Of a DNA stretch of 64,000 nt, positions 53,561 to 63,651 are shown piece after piece. Positions within the stretch are counted from its first letter, which is position 1, and every line of letters begins with the position of its first letter. Both the position numbers and the translations under genes were made by a program. The notes under the pieces were generated by a model that was given only the letters and a program-made list of their open reading frames with translations, searched no databases and was not told where the DNA came from. This DNA comes from Bolinopsis microptera (lineage: Eukaryota > Ctenophora > Tentaculata > Lobata > Bolinopsidae): the NCBI RefSeq assembly GCF_026151205.1, contig NC_087072.1, positions 8,863,669-8,927,668 on the forward strand, written 5' to 3'.

Positions 53561-54433
53561 TTTAATTTCATACTTAAATGTCAGCATCATTAAACATACA
53601 ACCTAGAGCAAAGAACATTACATAGAGAACATAACATTGCTCAATCATATTAGACAGTAGAGAATTTGAATCGTCTTATCCAGTTCAATGATTATCTTGA
53701 TGCTGGAAAGTTCAATAATTGTAACCTGGATACAATGAAAAACGATAGTATTATGAAATCAGAGTGATTTTGATATGATACACTACAACCGTAATAAATC
53801 TTCTAAGGAAATTAACAAAATCATTAATGAATAATGCTAGCAATGCTATTACTAAATAATGCTCATGCTACTTTATTTATGCTACAATACTAAACTAAAT
53901 TACATTATAATTTGTTCGATACATAGCAACTCATGTTACTTCTAACACTTAGATAAAAAAGGGGAGAAAGTAGGCACATAAATACGCTACTCAGAGACTG
54001 CAACTATTCTAATTAAGTTATGGACAAAAGATGCCAGGAGATGATGAAATCATAAAACTGAAAACAGCAAATCATTTTATAATTGATGCCAAGTTATAAT
54101 ATACTTCATAGTAATCAAAGTCGTTTTAGTAGTCAACCATTAAACATATCATGATACATCATTATCAAGATCTTAACTGTGTGAGTAAAAAAGCAAACTT
54201 AAAATTTCACTCATCAAATTATTCTAAAGTAGAATACAGTAAAATTAATACATATAAAATTGATAAGTTGCAAGAGTTTACTGTTTGCATTCGGTACTGC
54301 TGCTCAAATATTAATTTTGCCAATCAAAAATTATAAAACCATAATTTATAGCCCAACACTCGATAACAAATTATGTCACACATTCAAAATTTAAAATTGC
54401 TTTTAACATATTATGAAAAAATAATTTAGTGCG
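53561..54433. other. Intergenic, no gene seen
   Basis: AT-rich (locally very low GC). It includes the 3' flank of the 12-finger gene. No recognisable element. Confidence 0.5.
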
Positions 54434-56272
54434 CTATTTCTTTTCCATCATAGCATGACCTAAGTTAGGACCCATCGGATTCATGTGAAAAAACAATCTA
54501 TTATAATCATGAGGATGGGGTATTGGGACATGAAGAGCATCACAGCCATTCATGTTAGATGTCAGATCTCTCATGTTAGGTATCTGATTAGAAGTCATGA
54601 TATGATCTCGCATGGGGTTGATATTTGTCGTTATGTCACGCAAATTTGATGACAAATCCCTCATACTTGGTATTGACTGGGGCATATGATGCATAGTTGG
54701 TGCCATGTGCATTTGTAAACTTGGAGTAAGATCGCTTAAACTAGGCACCATCTCCCTGACATGTCTGTTCATAGCGATCTGACTAACATGTCCACTGTTG
54801 TCTGGTATTCCATGCTTAACATGCTGGTGTTTTGTAAGACTTCGTTTCCATGCAGTTTTGAAATCACACCGATCACAACAGAAGGGTTGCTCACCACTGT
54901 GAACCATTTTATGAACGTTCAATTTACTGGCACTGTAGAACCGCTTGTTGCACACATCACATGAATGAGGTTTCAAAGCTTCAGGAAGGAGTTCAGAATG
55001 ATTTACTTTTTCATGCCTTTTGAGGGATTCTGCATATTTATATTTATTTGGACACATGCTGCACGCATATGGCCACTGTCCAGTATGAACAACTATGTGC
55101 GCTTTGAGGCTTGCTTTATTCAAAAAGCGTTTACTGCAAGTTGAGCACTCATATGGTTTTGCTTTGATCACATCTGACTGCACGGATGGATGCTTCAATC
55201 TCATATGAGTTTTGAGATTACCTTTTTGTGTAGTTGTATAGTCACATAGGTCACATTCAAAAGGATGCTCACCTGTATGTATCCTCATATGGATCTTAAG
55301 CTGAGAATTTAGTGAAAATCGCTTTCCACAGGAGGAGCAGGATATGGGTTTTACAAAGTCTGATTGGTGCTTGGTTTGCTGATGATGTTTCAGAAAGTCT
55401 TTCCTTCCAGTTTTGAAATCACACTGATCACAGCTAAAAGGTCGCTCACCACTATGAGTAGCCTCATGTCTTTTTAAATCCGACTTTCGAGAAAAACTTT
55501 TACTACAAATGTTGCAAGAGTGAATTTTGTCTGGTTGCATGTCATTTTCATCAGCAAGACCCTGCAAGCAAAACCCTAAATCTAAATGTGGATGCTTGGA
55601 TAGAATATGAGTTTTCAAATTACCTTTCTGAGTTGTAGTATAATTACATTCAGTACAAGCAAATGGATGATCCCCACTGTGAACTCGCATGTGAATTTTC
55701 AACTGAGAATTGAGTGCAAATCGTTTCCCACAATTGGAACATAAGATAGGCTTCACAAACTCTGAATCATGCTTTTTTCTCTCATGAACTTTTAAGAAAT
55801 CTTTTCTACTAGTCTTGAAATCACACTGCATGCATGTGTAAGGTCTTTCACCACTGTGAGTGGATGTGTGTCGTTTTAGATCAGATTTTCTTGAGAATCC
55901 TTTGCCACACTCTTCACAAACATGGGGTTTAGAGGAATCTATATCAGGTTGTTGTCCATTCATTGGTTTCTTACTAGCTCTGGAAAGTTGTTGACTATAT
56001 ACAGAATTATTAGTGAAACTGCCTACTGGCCTAGGGGGACGAGGAAGAAGTCTGGGTCTTCTAGCTGTAGATGGGCTTGCTGGTAAAGGAACTAAATTCA
56101 GCACAATACAAACGTTTCCTGATGGTGTTACACCTGAACTGCCAGAGGCTAAATTTTGATTTTTACCAATTGATGTCGAAACAATAGTCCCATTAAATCC
56201 CATAGGTAGAATGTTGCGTGTTGGTTTACAACTTGGCTGTATTGGCACCACATTTTTTGATGAACTACTCAT
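54434..56272 (-). CDS. C2H2 zinc-finger transcription factor, 12 fingers
   Basis: From the ATG at 56272 the protein has 612 residues. A proline-rich stretch (RRPRLLPRPPRP) precedes twelve C2H2 fingers. Fingers 1-4 and 5-8 are a duplicated four-finger block: CxxCGKGFSRKSDLKRH, CDFKTSRKDFLKVH, CGKRFALNSQLKIHMRVH and TTTQKGNLKTH repeat in the same order. Fingers 9-12 follow. The tail has short repeats around MRDLSSN, LRDITTN, MRDHIMTSN and MRDLTSN, then a Met/His/Pro-rich end. Likely a sequence-specific nuclear regulator; I do not recognise a named orthologue. The frame is open up to 56416, but CTTTTTCAG at about 56298-56306 looks like an acceptor, so the upstream part is probably intron and the 56272 ATG the start. 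Confidence 0.9.
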   Translation of the reverse strand: MSSSSKNVVPIQPSCKPTRNILPMGFNGTIVSTSIGKNQNLASGSSGVTPSGNVCIVLNLVPLPASPSTARRPRLLPRPPRPVGSFTNNSVYSQQLSRASKKPMNGQQPDIDSSKPHVCEECGKGFSRKSDLKRHTSTHSGERPYTCMQCDFKTSRKDFLKVHERKKHDSEFVKPILCSNCGKRFALNSQLKIHMRVHSGDHPFACTECNYTTTQKGNLKTHILSKHPHLDLGFCLQGLADENDMQPDKIHSCNICSKSFSRKSDLKRHEATHSGERPFSCDQCDFKTGRKDFLKHHQQTKHQSDFVKPISCSSCGKRFSLNSQLKIHMRIHTGEHPFECDLCDYTTTQKGNLKTHMRLKHPSVQSDVIKAKPYECSTCSKRFLNKASLKAHIVVHTGQWPYACSMCPNKYKYAESLKRHEKVNHSELLPEALKPHSCDVCNKRFYSASKLNVHKMVHSGEQPFCCDRCDFKTAWKRSLTKHQHVKHGIPDNSGHVSQIAMNRHVREMVPSLSDLTPSLQMHMAPTMHHMPQSIPSMRDLSSNLRDITTNINPMRDHIMTSNQIPNMRDLTSNMNGCDALHVPIPHPHDYNRLFFHMNPMGPNLGHAMMEKK

Positions 56273-56416
56273 TAACAAGCACTGAATGCTTGACTCCTGA
56301 AAAAGTGCTGTTATCTGCATACAGTTAATGGAAAAATTGATGTTAGGGTGTGTCATGGAGGATTTCAATTGAATATACAAGTCATTATGAATAAAAACTG
56401 GAAAGATAGAAGACAA

Positions 56417-57331
56417 ACATTTAATAGAATCATCCTCTCAAATCGAAAAAATATTCAAGTAACCATTCCAAACAATTGTAACATCCATTTTATGTAAATC
56501 AACTCAATACAAAATCATAAACAATCTTTATGATCATGTCAATTCATTTGAGAATCGAGGGAATTGTGAGTCTGCAACAAAAGCAATTCCGTGTTATCAA
56601 ATATTTGTAGTAGGAATGATATCACTAACAGGACTATAAGCGTACTAGAAAGATTATTCTAGATGAATCAGAGCATCAGTTGAAGCTGTCTGCTACATAT
56701 TTAGTGACCTAACAAATCATTAGACACAACAGTGTAATAGTATATAAACCACCAGAATCCACTTCGGATTCTGGTTGCTTGGCAGGAGTATTTACGTACT
56801 CAAGGTCAGATATCATACTAAGGCCAAAAATTCAGAGACATCCTTTTGTGACTGGCGAATGCAAAGAGTGGTTTTTAAAAACACTTTTCACCCTACGTGC
56901 TACCTTATGTCGTTTTTTTTACCCATATAACGACGTTGTCGTAATGACACAAGTGACTGATCAACCACCTTATTTGATAGTGTTTTTTAAAATAAAGTAT
57001 TTATATTTTTAACTTGGGGTGTAAATATTTTTAGGGTTTTTATTTTTTAAATTTCAGATCTATCACACTATTTGTTACTAAAATGCTCATTATAGCCTAT
57101 AATATTTTAAAAAAAAAGAAAAAAAGGAAGCAACTCACGGTATCACTCTCATAAGAGACATGTTTCATCATTTACCGGAGTTGCAACCAAATATACACAA
57201 TAAGGTTTGGTACTTTATCTGTACCTCCCCTTTCATAGAAATAATAGCAAAAATATACACCTATCTTTAAGAAATCAACATCTGATATAAAACATTTGAT
57301 CAACCAAAATTAAGACAATTTTCCTGTTAAT
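56417..57331. other. Upstream of the 12-finger gene, no gene seen
   Basis: It contains a short hairpin (CCAGAATCCACTTCGGATTCTGG, stem ~8 bp, 56752-56774) and a poly-A/T patch near 57108. Short frames have no protein features. A non-coding first exon of the zinc-finger gene may lie here. Confidence 0.45.
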
Positions 57332-57334
57332 AAT

Positions 57335-57550
57335 TTAACGGCACTCATAAGAGGTCATACTAGGTATAAGTCCAAATGCTGTGTCAGCAACCGTTTTTGT
57401 TACTTTCTTTTCTTCTTGACTCCTCACACCATGAACTGATACCACTATGCTTTTGAGCATAGCAAAGCATATCTTGGTCCTGATGTAGTTGATAACATCT
57501 GTGTAGCTCTCCTTTCTCTTCTTTGATATCAATCTAGCAAGACGTTTGTG
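57335..57550 (-). pseudogene. Family-A C-terminal tail, separated by a LINE insertion
   Basis: It starts LHKRLARLISKKRKESYTDV and goes on to NYIRTKICFAMLKSIVVSV. This is what should follow ECDRFH at 59.8 kb in the same element; the intervening ~2.2 kb is the inserted LINE. TTCAC occurs at both edges and may be the duplicated target. Confidence 0.7.
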
Positions 57551-59815
57551 AAGTAAAACAAATTTTTTTTTTTTTTTAGTAAAACAAATTTTATTTTATA
57601 CCCACAATCAATTCATATTTAGTTCAAATATTTAAAGTCAAAATAACCATTTCACATAAGTGGTTATATCATAATAAAATAATTTGTGATAAATTAATAA
57701 ATTAATTTACACTCAAAAATGAACAAAATATACACAATTTTTACCTAGTGCAACACTGGTTCAGCGCGCGGCCGGTCGAAAAAGTTTGATGTGATTTACT
57801 AACTACAGTGTACAGCGTACATGAAAAAATTACTTACTGAATCTTTTAATACTAGACACATTTTAATTCAGATGTTGTTCAATGAGTTAGCCACAAAAAT
57901 GTTCAAATTATGTAGGAGGGTAAAGGACACAATTGCTAGTAGTGCTTCTTTGTGCCCGTTGACTACAATGAACATTTTGCGGAGTTTCTCCAGACGGCTT
58001 TTATCGGAGTGCGTGTTATTTACTTGGTTATGCACAAGTCAGGCCAACATTTTGTTTTTGTGTCAGCCGTGCTACCAGGTTGCAGAGTATTATAAACACT
58101 AAACAATTATACACTATACAAATTTGCTAATACAATATCATGCAGAGTCCGATCTAGCTGCAAACGTCAGACACCACAGTTCAGCCGCCAAGTACCGTTT
58201 AAGTGAACACCGAAACACGAGGTTTAGGTGTCATTTTGTAAATCACTTTATGGATGGATAATTCAGTAATTGTTGAAGAAAATTACAGTCACTGCCACCT
58301 ATAGCGTTATGTCATGGGTCTGATTAATGGCCAAGAATAAACGTACGTGCGCGCTTAAGAAACCCGCGCAAATGTTGAGGTAGGGAGTAGCTGCGGCGCG
58401 CTTTTAACATATATTACGTATAGCGCCGTACGGAAACGGCAATATTTAAGTAATTAAGTATTTGTTTACATAAATTCCACGTTTTTATCAATAATCTAGC
58501 ATGGTCCAAAACTGTTAAAGTTGTCATTATGCCACTCATTATCGAACCTGCTTTGGGCATCTAGAAGAGATCGGTTTAGCCTTGATTTGATTGAGTTACA
58601 GGATGTGTTCACAAAGTCAGGTTTATTCTGTGGATTGGAGTCCTTGAATTGATTCCAAAGCCAAGAAGATTTATAAATAAAGTTATGGCTTGGCTTTGGT
58701 GGTATTAGACGGTCATCCCTCAGTTCAGACATGTTAAGTAAAGAGTAGAGAGATATGGGTACCCTATATTTCACTATTTTAAAAAGTTCAGTTATAGTAC
58801 GAAGTTTGTAAAGATTATGAACAGTAAGGAGTTTATGACTGTTAAATAATTATAATGGTTTGGTTGATTCCTTGGAATAGAATTCAGCTCCTAGTTTTTG
58901 ACAACATAAGGGTCTAACAAGTTTATTATGAACAACCGATTTAGAGCGGACACACTTTGCAGATGGTTTAATACGTGGATTAACAGAGTTATTAACATTA
59001 GACTCATTAGACTCATTTACCCAGTATTTTACATTGAATAGGTCTAGAACGAGCACATGTTTTGAATTTGTTTTGGTATGAGTTTGCATCTCCAAAAATT
59101 ATTCTGATACATCTCTTCTGTGTTAAGAATACAGGGTTGATAACTTGGTTAGAGACACCACCCCATACTGAGATGGCGAACGTAAGGTGTGATTCAAATA
59201 GTGTGTGGTATATCTGCTTGTGCAGTTTTATAGGTAGACAGTTTTTTATGCGGTAAATACGTCCACAAGCACTTCTTAGTTTCTTATTTAGTGATTCGAT
59301 GTGAGGTTTCCAGTTCAGTTTATCATCAATCAGCACACCTAGGAACTTAGTTGTTTTAACACGTATTATTATGGAGCCGTCTATGGAGAGATTTAAATCA
59401 TCGGGTGTACTGCATGTAGATGATTCATTTACACGTTTGTTTGGGGAGAAATACATATAACAGCTCTTCTTAGCGTTAATATGTAGTAGATTACATTTCA
59501 TGTATCTAGAAATAGACGAAAGAATATCGTTAGCTACATTATAAACGTCTTTTTTCGAGTCTGCAGAAACGAATAGGTTAGTGTCGTCAGCAAATAAGAT
59601 AAACTTGCCTTTATTAGATACGTTGCATAGGTCATTTATATACAGGAGGAATAGTAAGGGACCAAGAACAGAGCCTTGGGGAACTCCCCACTCAACAGGA
59701 AGTTTATCGGAGTTTTCATTTAAGACGTGAACATATTGGCTCCGGTTTGACAGGTAACTTTTTATCAAATTCAGTGCGTTGCCCCTAATTCCGTAATTAT
59801 TTAATTTGAATAAAA
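57551..59815 (-). mobile_element. 5'-truncated LINE-B inserted in family A
   Basis: A jockey/CR1-type LINE whose 5' end is cut in the RT domain. The 3' end is taken near the poly-T tract (57563-57577, poly-A on the minus strand), next to a repeated AGTAAAACAAATT. The ~900 bp between the RT stop (58496) and that tract would be its 3' region; part of it (58.1-58.45 kb, GC-richer) could be another insertion. Confidence 0.65.
58496..59815 (-). pseudogene. LINE-B reverse transcriptase, frameshifted
   Basis: From 59815 down it shows YGIRGNALNLIKSYLSNRSQ, VPQGSVLGPLLFLLYINDL, the catalytic ILFADDTNLF box, TTKFLGVLIDDKLNWKPHI and HLTFAISVWGG. After a frame change near 59040-59090 and another near 58800-58850 it ends with the usual C-terminal part (YRVPISLYSLLNMSELRD, NFIYKSSWLWNQF). 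These frameshifts and the missing fingers and endonuclease show that it is dead. Its first residues are read in the same frame as the family-A protein upstream. Confidence 0.88.
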
Positions 59816-60326
59816 GCTTCTCGTGAAATCTGTCACATTCTGGTGCTGTAGTCCCTGCTGTAGAAAACACTAGAGGAATGAAAGACGCTCTTTCAGTGTT
59901 GATGACTCGTGAGTTATACTTAGTTTTTTTTTCTTCCTCATTTCTCTTGTACAACTTGTCCAGGGGAACATTAAGGTTTGATGGTGCATTTGGGTGTGTT
60001 ATTCTTACATCCATGAAAGTCCTGGCATTCCTGCCATATAATCCAGTTGCAACAATATCTAGCCTTGCTCCGCTGTCAGTAGTAGTTCCTTTGGGATGAA
60101 GTTCTGGAGACGTTGGTAAGAGAGCTGGCTCAGTATAAACGTTTCTACATTTAGCCTCACGTAGTAGATCTGCTTCGGTTTCTACAAGCACTGTATGTCT
60201 AAAGGAAACATACCCTCCTTTTTTACAAGAAAGGGCATGATCGACAGAGTTTCTTTCTCCACACGCACAGTGTTTAGCAATATCTTGTATAGGCCAGCCA
60301 TATCGCAAACAATAAACATATACCAT
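59815..60326 (-). pseudogene. Family-A CCHC finger and nuclease-like region
   Basis: CACGERNSVDHALSC gives a CxCx8HxxxC zinc-finger-like pattern followed by KKGGYVSFRH. Then GARLDIVATGLYG...FMDVRIT has spaced acidic residues in a context resembling the PD-(D/E)xK-like endonuclease at the end of some non-LTR elements; this is inference. The conserved RVINTERASFIPLVFSTAG block follows. Overlap with the preceding piece (60274-60326) reflects a frame change near 60300. Confidence 0.6.
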
Positions 60327-61269
60327 CTCTAAAGTCCTTCTTGTTCAAGCAGTAACCATAAGACTGCATTGGGAGGGCTGACAGCCAGGATGAACTGCCT
60401 TTTTGTGTAGCCAGTGAAAACGATCTTTTCTTTGCTGGAGAACTTATTGCGTTTTCTATTCTGAGTCTCTCTGCTGCAAAATCTTTTTCTTTTTCAGCTT
60501 TCAGTGCTGCTTTGGTGTTTGCAATAGCTTTGAGGTCAAGTTTGCCTAGATCATGATCTTGGTTATAGATAAGATTAGCCAGAGGTTTTGTGATTTTCTG
60601 TGACGCCTCGTATTCTCTGTCTGCTGTATGAACAGGATTTTGAATTCCTAAGCCACCGTGTCTAAGAGGTAGTGCAACCATGTCTCTCTCTAGGTCTGTT
60701 ACTGGGCGATTGAATATAGAAGGAAGAAGTATTGTTCTAATTGCTTCTTCGAGGGGTCTAAACAGCTCTGATATCCCTCCAATTGTTCTTTGAACAAAAG
60801 ACCATCTATGACTCAACCCTTTAGTGTAAGCAGAATATGCTATTTGAGGTTCTTCTTTGGCAATCGCAGCCAGTTGTTTAACATCTTCAATCCAGGATGA
60901 AACTTTATTTTTCACATAAAGGTCTCTGTAGTTTTCTGATCCAATAACAGCCCCAAGGTGTCTGTCTCCATCCCTCTTTATGTGAACCCCTGAGTCTTTG
61001 AAGATAGCATTAGCTGCAGGAAGATTTACTAGGTCCTTGACTATTAACACAGTCTTTGTAGCATTTGGGAAATAACCATACTTTGGTCCTAACTGTTGTA
61101 AGGTGTCCCAGAGCTTCTTAAGCTGAAGAAGTTTTCCCCCTGCTGTTCCATCATCTGCAAACCAGGCTTGTTTTGCTAAGGGTAACACATGGTCTTGGTT
61201 TCTGGTGATGTCATCCATTAATGGTCTTATTGATATTGCATATTTAGCCATGGCTGCTGGGTCGCCTTG
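60274..61269 (-). pseudogene. Family-A reverse transcriptase, palm and thumb
   Basis: Starts with QGDPAAMAKYAISIRPL (a conserved RT motif) and has the catalytic box AWFADDGTAGG, then GPKYGYFPNATKTVLIV and a long helical C-terminal region (RHGGLGIQNP). The frame is shifted relative to the preceding segment just before QGDP (about 61270), so the RT is broken there. Confidence 0.8.
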
Positions 61270-61479
61270 ATGATTTCAAGCTGTCCCTTTTCATCCACTA
61301 TGTATAGATCTGTTGAATCTTGATAACAGTTTTGGAGGAAGCAATGAAGAGATGGACACAGTTCTCTTATGTTGTTTAGTGCTACCTTTCTATTGAGGGA
61401 GTTAAAAGCATTCTTGGCATCGATCAACAACACTGCTTCGCAGTCTTCGTCCTCAAAAACTGCTTTCATTCCGTGGCCA
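61270..61479 (-). pseudogene. Family-A reverse transcriptase, first catalytic motif
   Basis: MKAVFEDEDCEAVLLIDAKNAFNSLNRKVAL contains the first palm Asp (LLIDAKNAFN). It directly continues the SGTESGIEAAI sequence that ends on the other side of the SINE, so the two were contiguous before the SINE arrived. Confidence 0.85.
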
Positions 61480-61836
61480 GGTAGCGCAGTTGGTTAGAAC
61501 GCCTGTCTTACAATCGTTAGGTTGCGAGTTCGAAACCCACTGACTGCCTGGTCGTGGGGTGAGCGTCGTCGACGTTCAGCTAAGGATAATGAGTGGTCTA
61601 TGCAGCCCCCTGGTCTACTCAGCCGAATACTCGAGAAATCGGGTGTGAGGGTTAAATGAGGAGCTGCACATTGCAGCAAAGTCTCGGACGAAGAAAGTAT
61701 GGTACACACTACCTTAACCGTCACTGGCCAAAAAGATCCTTCGGCTTCCTGTAATTGGCTGGTTGCACTTGTGTAACATTGTGGCTGTTGGAATACACCG
61801 AAGTAAAATAAGTGTCTAGATAAAAAAAAAAAAGAA
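61480..61836 (+). mobile_element. tRNA-derived SINE inserted in the family-A RT
   Basis: The head (about 61481-61553) is tRNA-like: 5' CCAGGTA pairs with 3' TGCCTGG, A box TAGCGCAGTTGG, B box GAGTTCGAAACCC. A ~270-bp body of unknown origin follows, and the element ends AAGTAAAATAAGTGTCTAGAT plus a run of 12 A (61822-61833). This is the classic plan of a pol III SINE. It is on the plus strand, opposite to the host RT. The tRNA itself is not a functional gene (anticodon stem does not pair well). Confidence 0.85.
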
Positions 61837-62650
61837 TAGCAGCTTCTATGCCCGACTCTGTCCCTGAACATGTTTGAAGACTCCCAGCAGCCATTTGGAT
61901 GTCCAACTTGAGTATTCTTGTGACTGCTTTGGCAACGATTCTTCGAAGGACTTCTCCAATTCCTATAGGTCTTATGGCAGGAACTATAGAGCCAGGCTCT
62001 TTGTCAAGGGGTATAAGTCTTCCTGCAACAAACTCTTTTAGGTAGCTAGATGGAGTTTGTTCTGTGCAGAGCTTTTTAGTCAGATCAGCTACTGTCTGGG
62101 CAAGCTTATCTGATTCAGTGCTGTGGAATCTTGAGCATATCATATGCTTGAAAATATGGGCACTTATCTTTGTTGGACCTCCTGCCCCATCTAGATCTTT
62201 TGCCACTTTCTGAATCAGGTCAGCATCAATACTTTCATAAATTACTTGATCAGGAAGCTCTGATTTGACCTCTAGCATGACCTCCGGATGTTCAGGGCTA
62301 GCTTCTGGGTGCTTTTTCTTTAGCTCATCAATGACTGCTTGTGTAAGATTATGTACACCACTGCTAAGTTTTTCTTCATCATTGATGTACTTAAAGGCTT
62401 TCTGGACTCGCCCTTGTAGCATCAATCTGCAGAAAGCTTTCTTATGATTCATGACCCTGTCTTTTTTCTTTTTGTCCAGATGAGCCTGAATTTGACGGCA
62501 TTGTTTCATAATTGCATCAATTTCACCGTCTGCCCACAACTTAAGCCTTTCCTTTAGATATTTGGTGTTCTGCTTGGGTTTCGATTTTGGTGTTGGGCGC
62601 TGGAGCATCAAAGGCATGAACACATGGACAAGCTTTAAGGAAAAGGGTTT
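61837..62650 (-). pseudogene. Family-A reverse transcriptase, N-terminal part
   Basis: PTPKSKPKQNTKYLKERLK begins a helical region; DGAGGPTKISAHIFKHMI and FVAGRLIPLDKEPGSIVPAIRPIGIGEVLRRIVAK are finger-domain RT motifs; the host sequence ends SGTESGIEAAI at the SINE. It is in the same frame as the PHD part upstream, separated by one TAG (62651-62653). Confidence 0.85.
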
Positions 62651-63298
62651 CTATTTTGTGTTATACGTAAACTCACTGAGAATCCTAGCCACCTCCTCAA
62701 TGTAGTCTTTCCCGGCTCTGCATCTTGGAACTTCAAATAAATTGCTGCGCCAAGTTATCATCTCTGTATATACTTCATCAAGTTTTGCTCCTATCTCCTC
62801 TTCCCCTATCATCTTGCCCCATCTTATAGATTCTTGAAGTCTGTGTACACATTCTTTGCAATGCCATGGTTCTGTTGACTGGTCCTCAAAAAACTTAAGT
62901 TGTTCCTCTTCACTTAGCACACATCGATCATGGAACCATCTGGAACACATACCTTCACAACCAATAGCCTTATCCTTCCCCTTAAGGACTTTCGAACACT
63001 TCCCACATAACCATTTGCCTTCAGCATTTTCTGATTCTGCATCTTGACCATTACGGATGTCATTCAAGATCTGAGAAAGGGTGGGGATTCCACATAAATC
63101 CGATTTGGCAGTGACAGGGTTTTCTTCTACCTTATCTGATTTCAGTCTTTCCGATTTGATATATTCTTCTATTTGAGTTCTTCTAACAAGTTCTTCTTTT
63201 CGAGTTCTTCTATCGAGTTCTTCTTTTCGAGTTCTAGGAGGGGGTATAGGAGCAGAGGGCATACCAATTATCAGCTGGCCACGCAGTATGATGTCCAA
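62651..63298 (-). pseudogene. Family-A N-terminal region with PHD finger
   Basis: About 215 residues. A PHD finger (C4HC3) is visible: LCGKCSKVL, AIGCEGMCSRWFHDRC, and WHCKEC. PHD fingers usually read histone H3 tails, so in a retroelement it could steer integration to chromatin. The N-terminus has short RTRKEEL repeats. A single TAG ends it; the RT follows in the same frame, so the ancestral protein was probably one long chain. Upstream start is unknown because another RT fragment abuts at about 63300. Confidence 0.8.
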
Positions 63299-63577
63299 AG
63301 ATACCCTCTACAAACAGAGTAACTAGATACCCCTATGTCTGAGCGTGCTGAGTTATCTAGGTGGAAGATGCTAGGGCTGAATATTACAATCTTGGTTTTC
63401 TTAATATTTACTTGAAGGCCCATGGAGTTACAGAAATCAAATAGAATGTTGATATTGACTTGCAAGGCCTTGGGAGTTAGAGCAAGAAGGACAAGATCGT
63501 CAGCCCACAGCAGATGTGATATCAGAACGTCAGCAAGAACTGGATAGTCACCAACAGATTTCAGGAGAGATGAAAAT
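63299..63577 (-). pseudogene. Fragment of a third, different reverse transcriptase
   Basis: On the minus strand: HLLWADDLVLLALTPKALQ contains a catalytic ADD box, followed by LQVNINILFDFCNSMGLQVN and KKTKIVIFSPS, the region after the box in LINE RTs. Its sequence differs from both family A (FADDGTAGG) and LINE-B (FADDTNLF). Only ~90 codons are present. Confidence 0.8.
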
Positions 63578-63651
63578 CTGTTCTTATGACTATGTACCGG
63601 AAGTTCTTATGACTATGTACCGGAAGTTCTTATGACTATGTACCGGAAGAA
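63578..63651. repeat. 24-bp tandem repeat, three units
   Basis: GTTCTTATGACTATGTACCG plus GAA occurs three times in a row at the boundary of the RT fragment. Confidence 0.93.

Larger units (their letters stand above)
57332..63298 (-). mobile_element. Family-A retroelement (PHD, RT, zinc-finger/nuclease-like tail), nested
   Basis: Read on the minus strand the pieces line up as one element: PHD finger, reverse transcriptase, CCHC-like finger with a nuclease-like segment, and the conserved C-terminal tail. It is interrupted by a SINE (61480-61836) and by a second LINE (about 57550-59815), and damaged by a TAG and a frameshift. Tail fragments of the same family occur at 5.3-6.2 kb. I recognise this lineage as common in cnidarian genomes, but cannot name its clade. 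The left end is taken at the stop of the tail (57332-57334). Confidence 0.8.

Noticed and set aside
57821-58102. 93-codon plus-strand frame
   Set aside because: No recognisable features, AT-rich, within the presumed LINE-B 3' region.
61488-61560. Functional tRNA gene
   Set aside because: A and B boxes are good, but the anticodon stem is poor and a SINE body with poly-A follows, so it is a SINE head.
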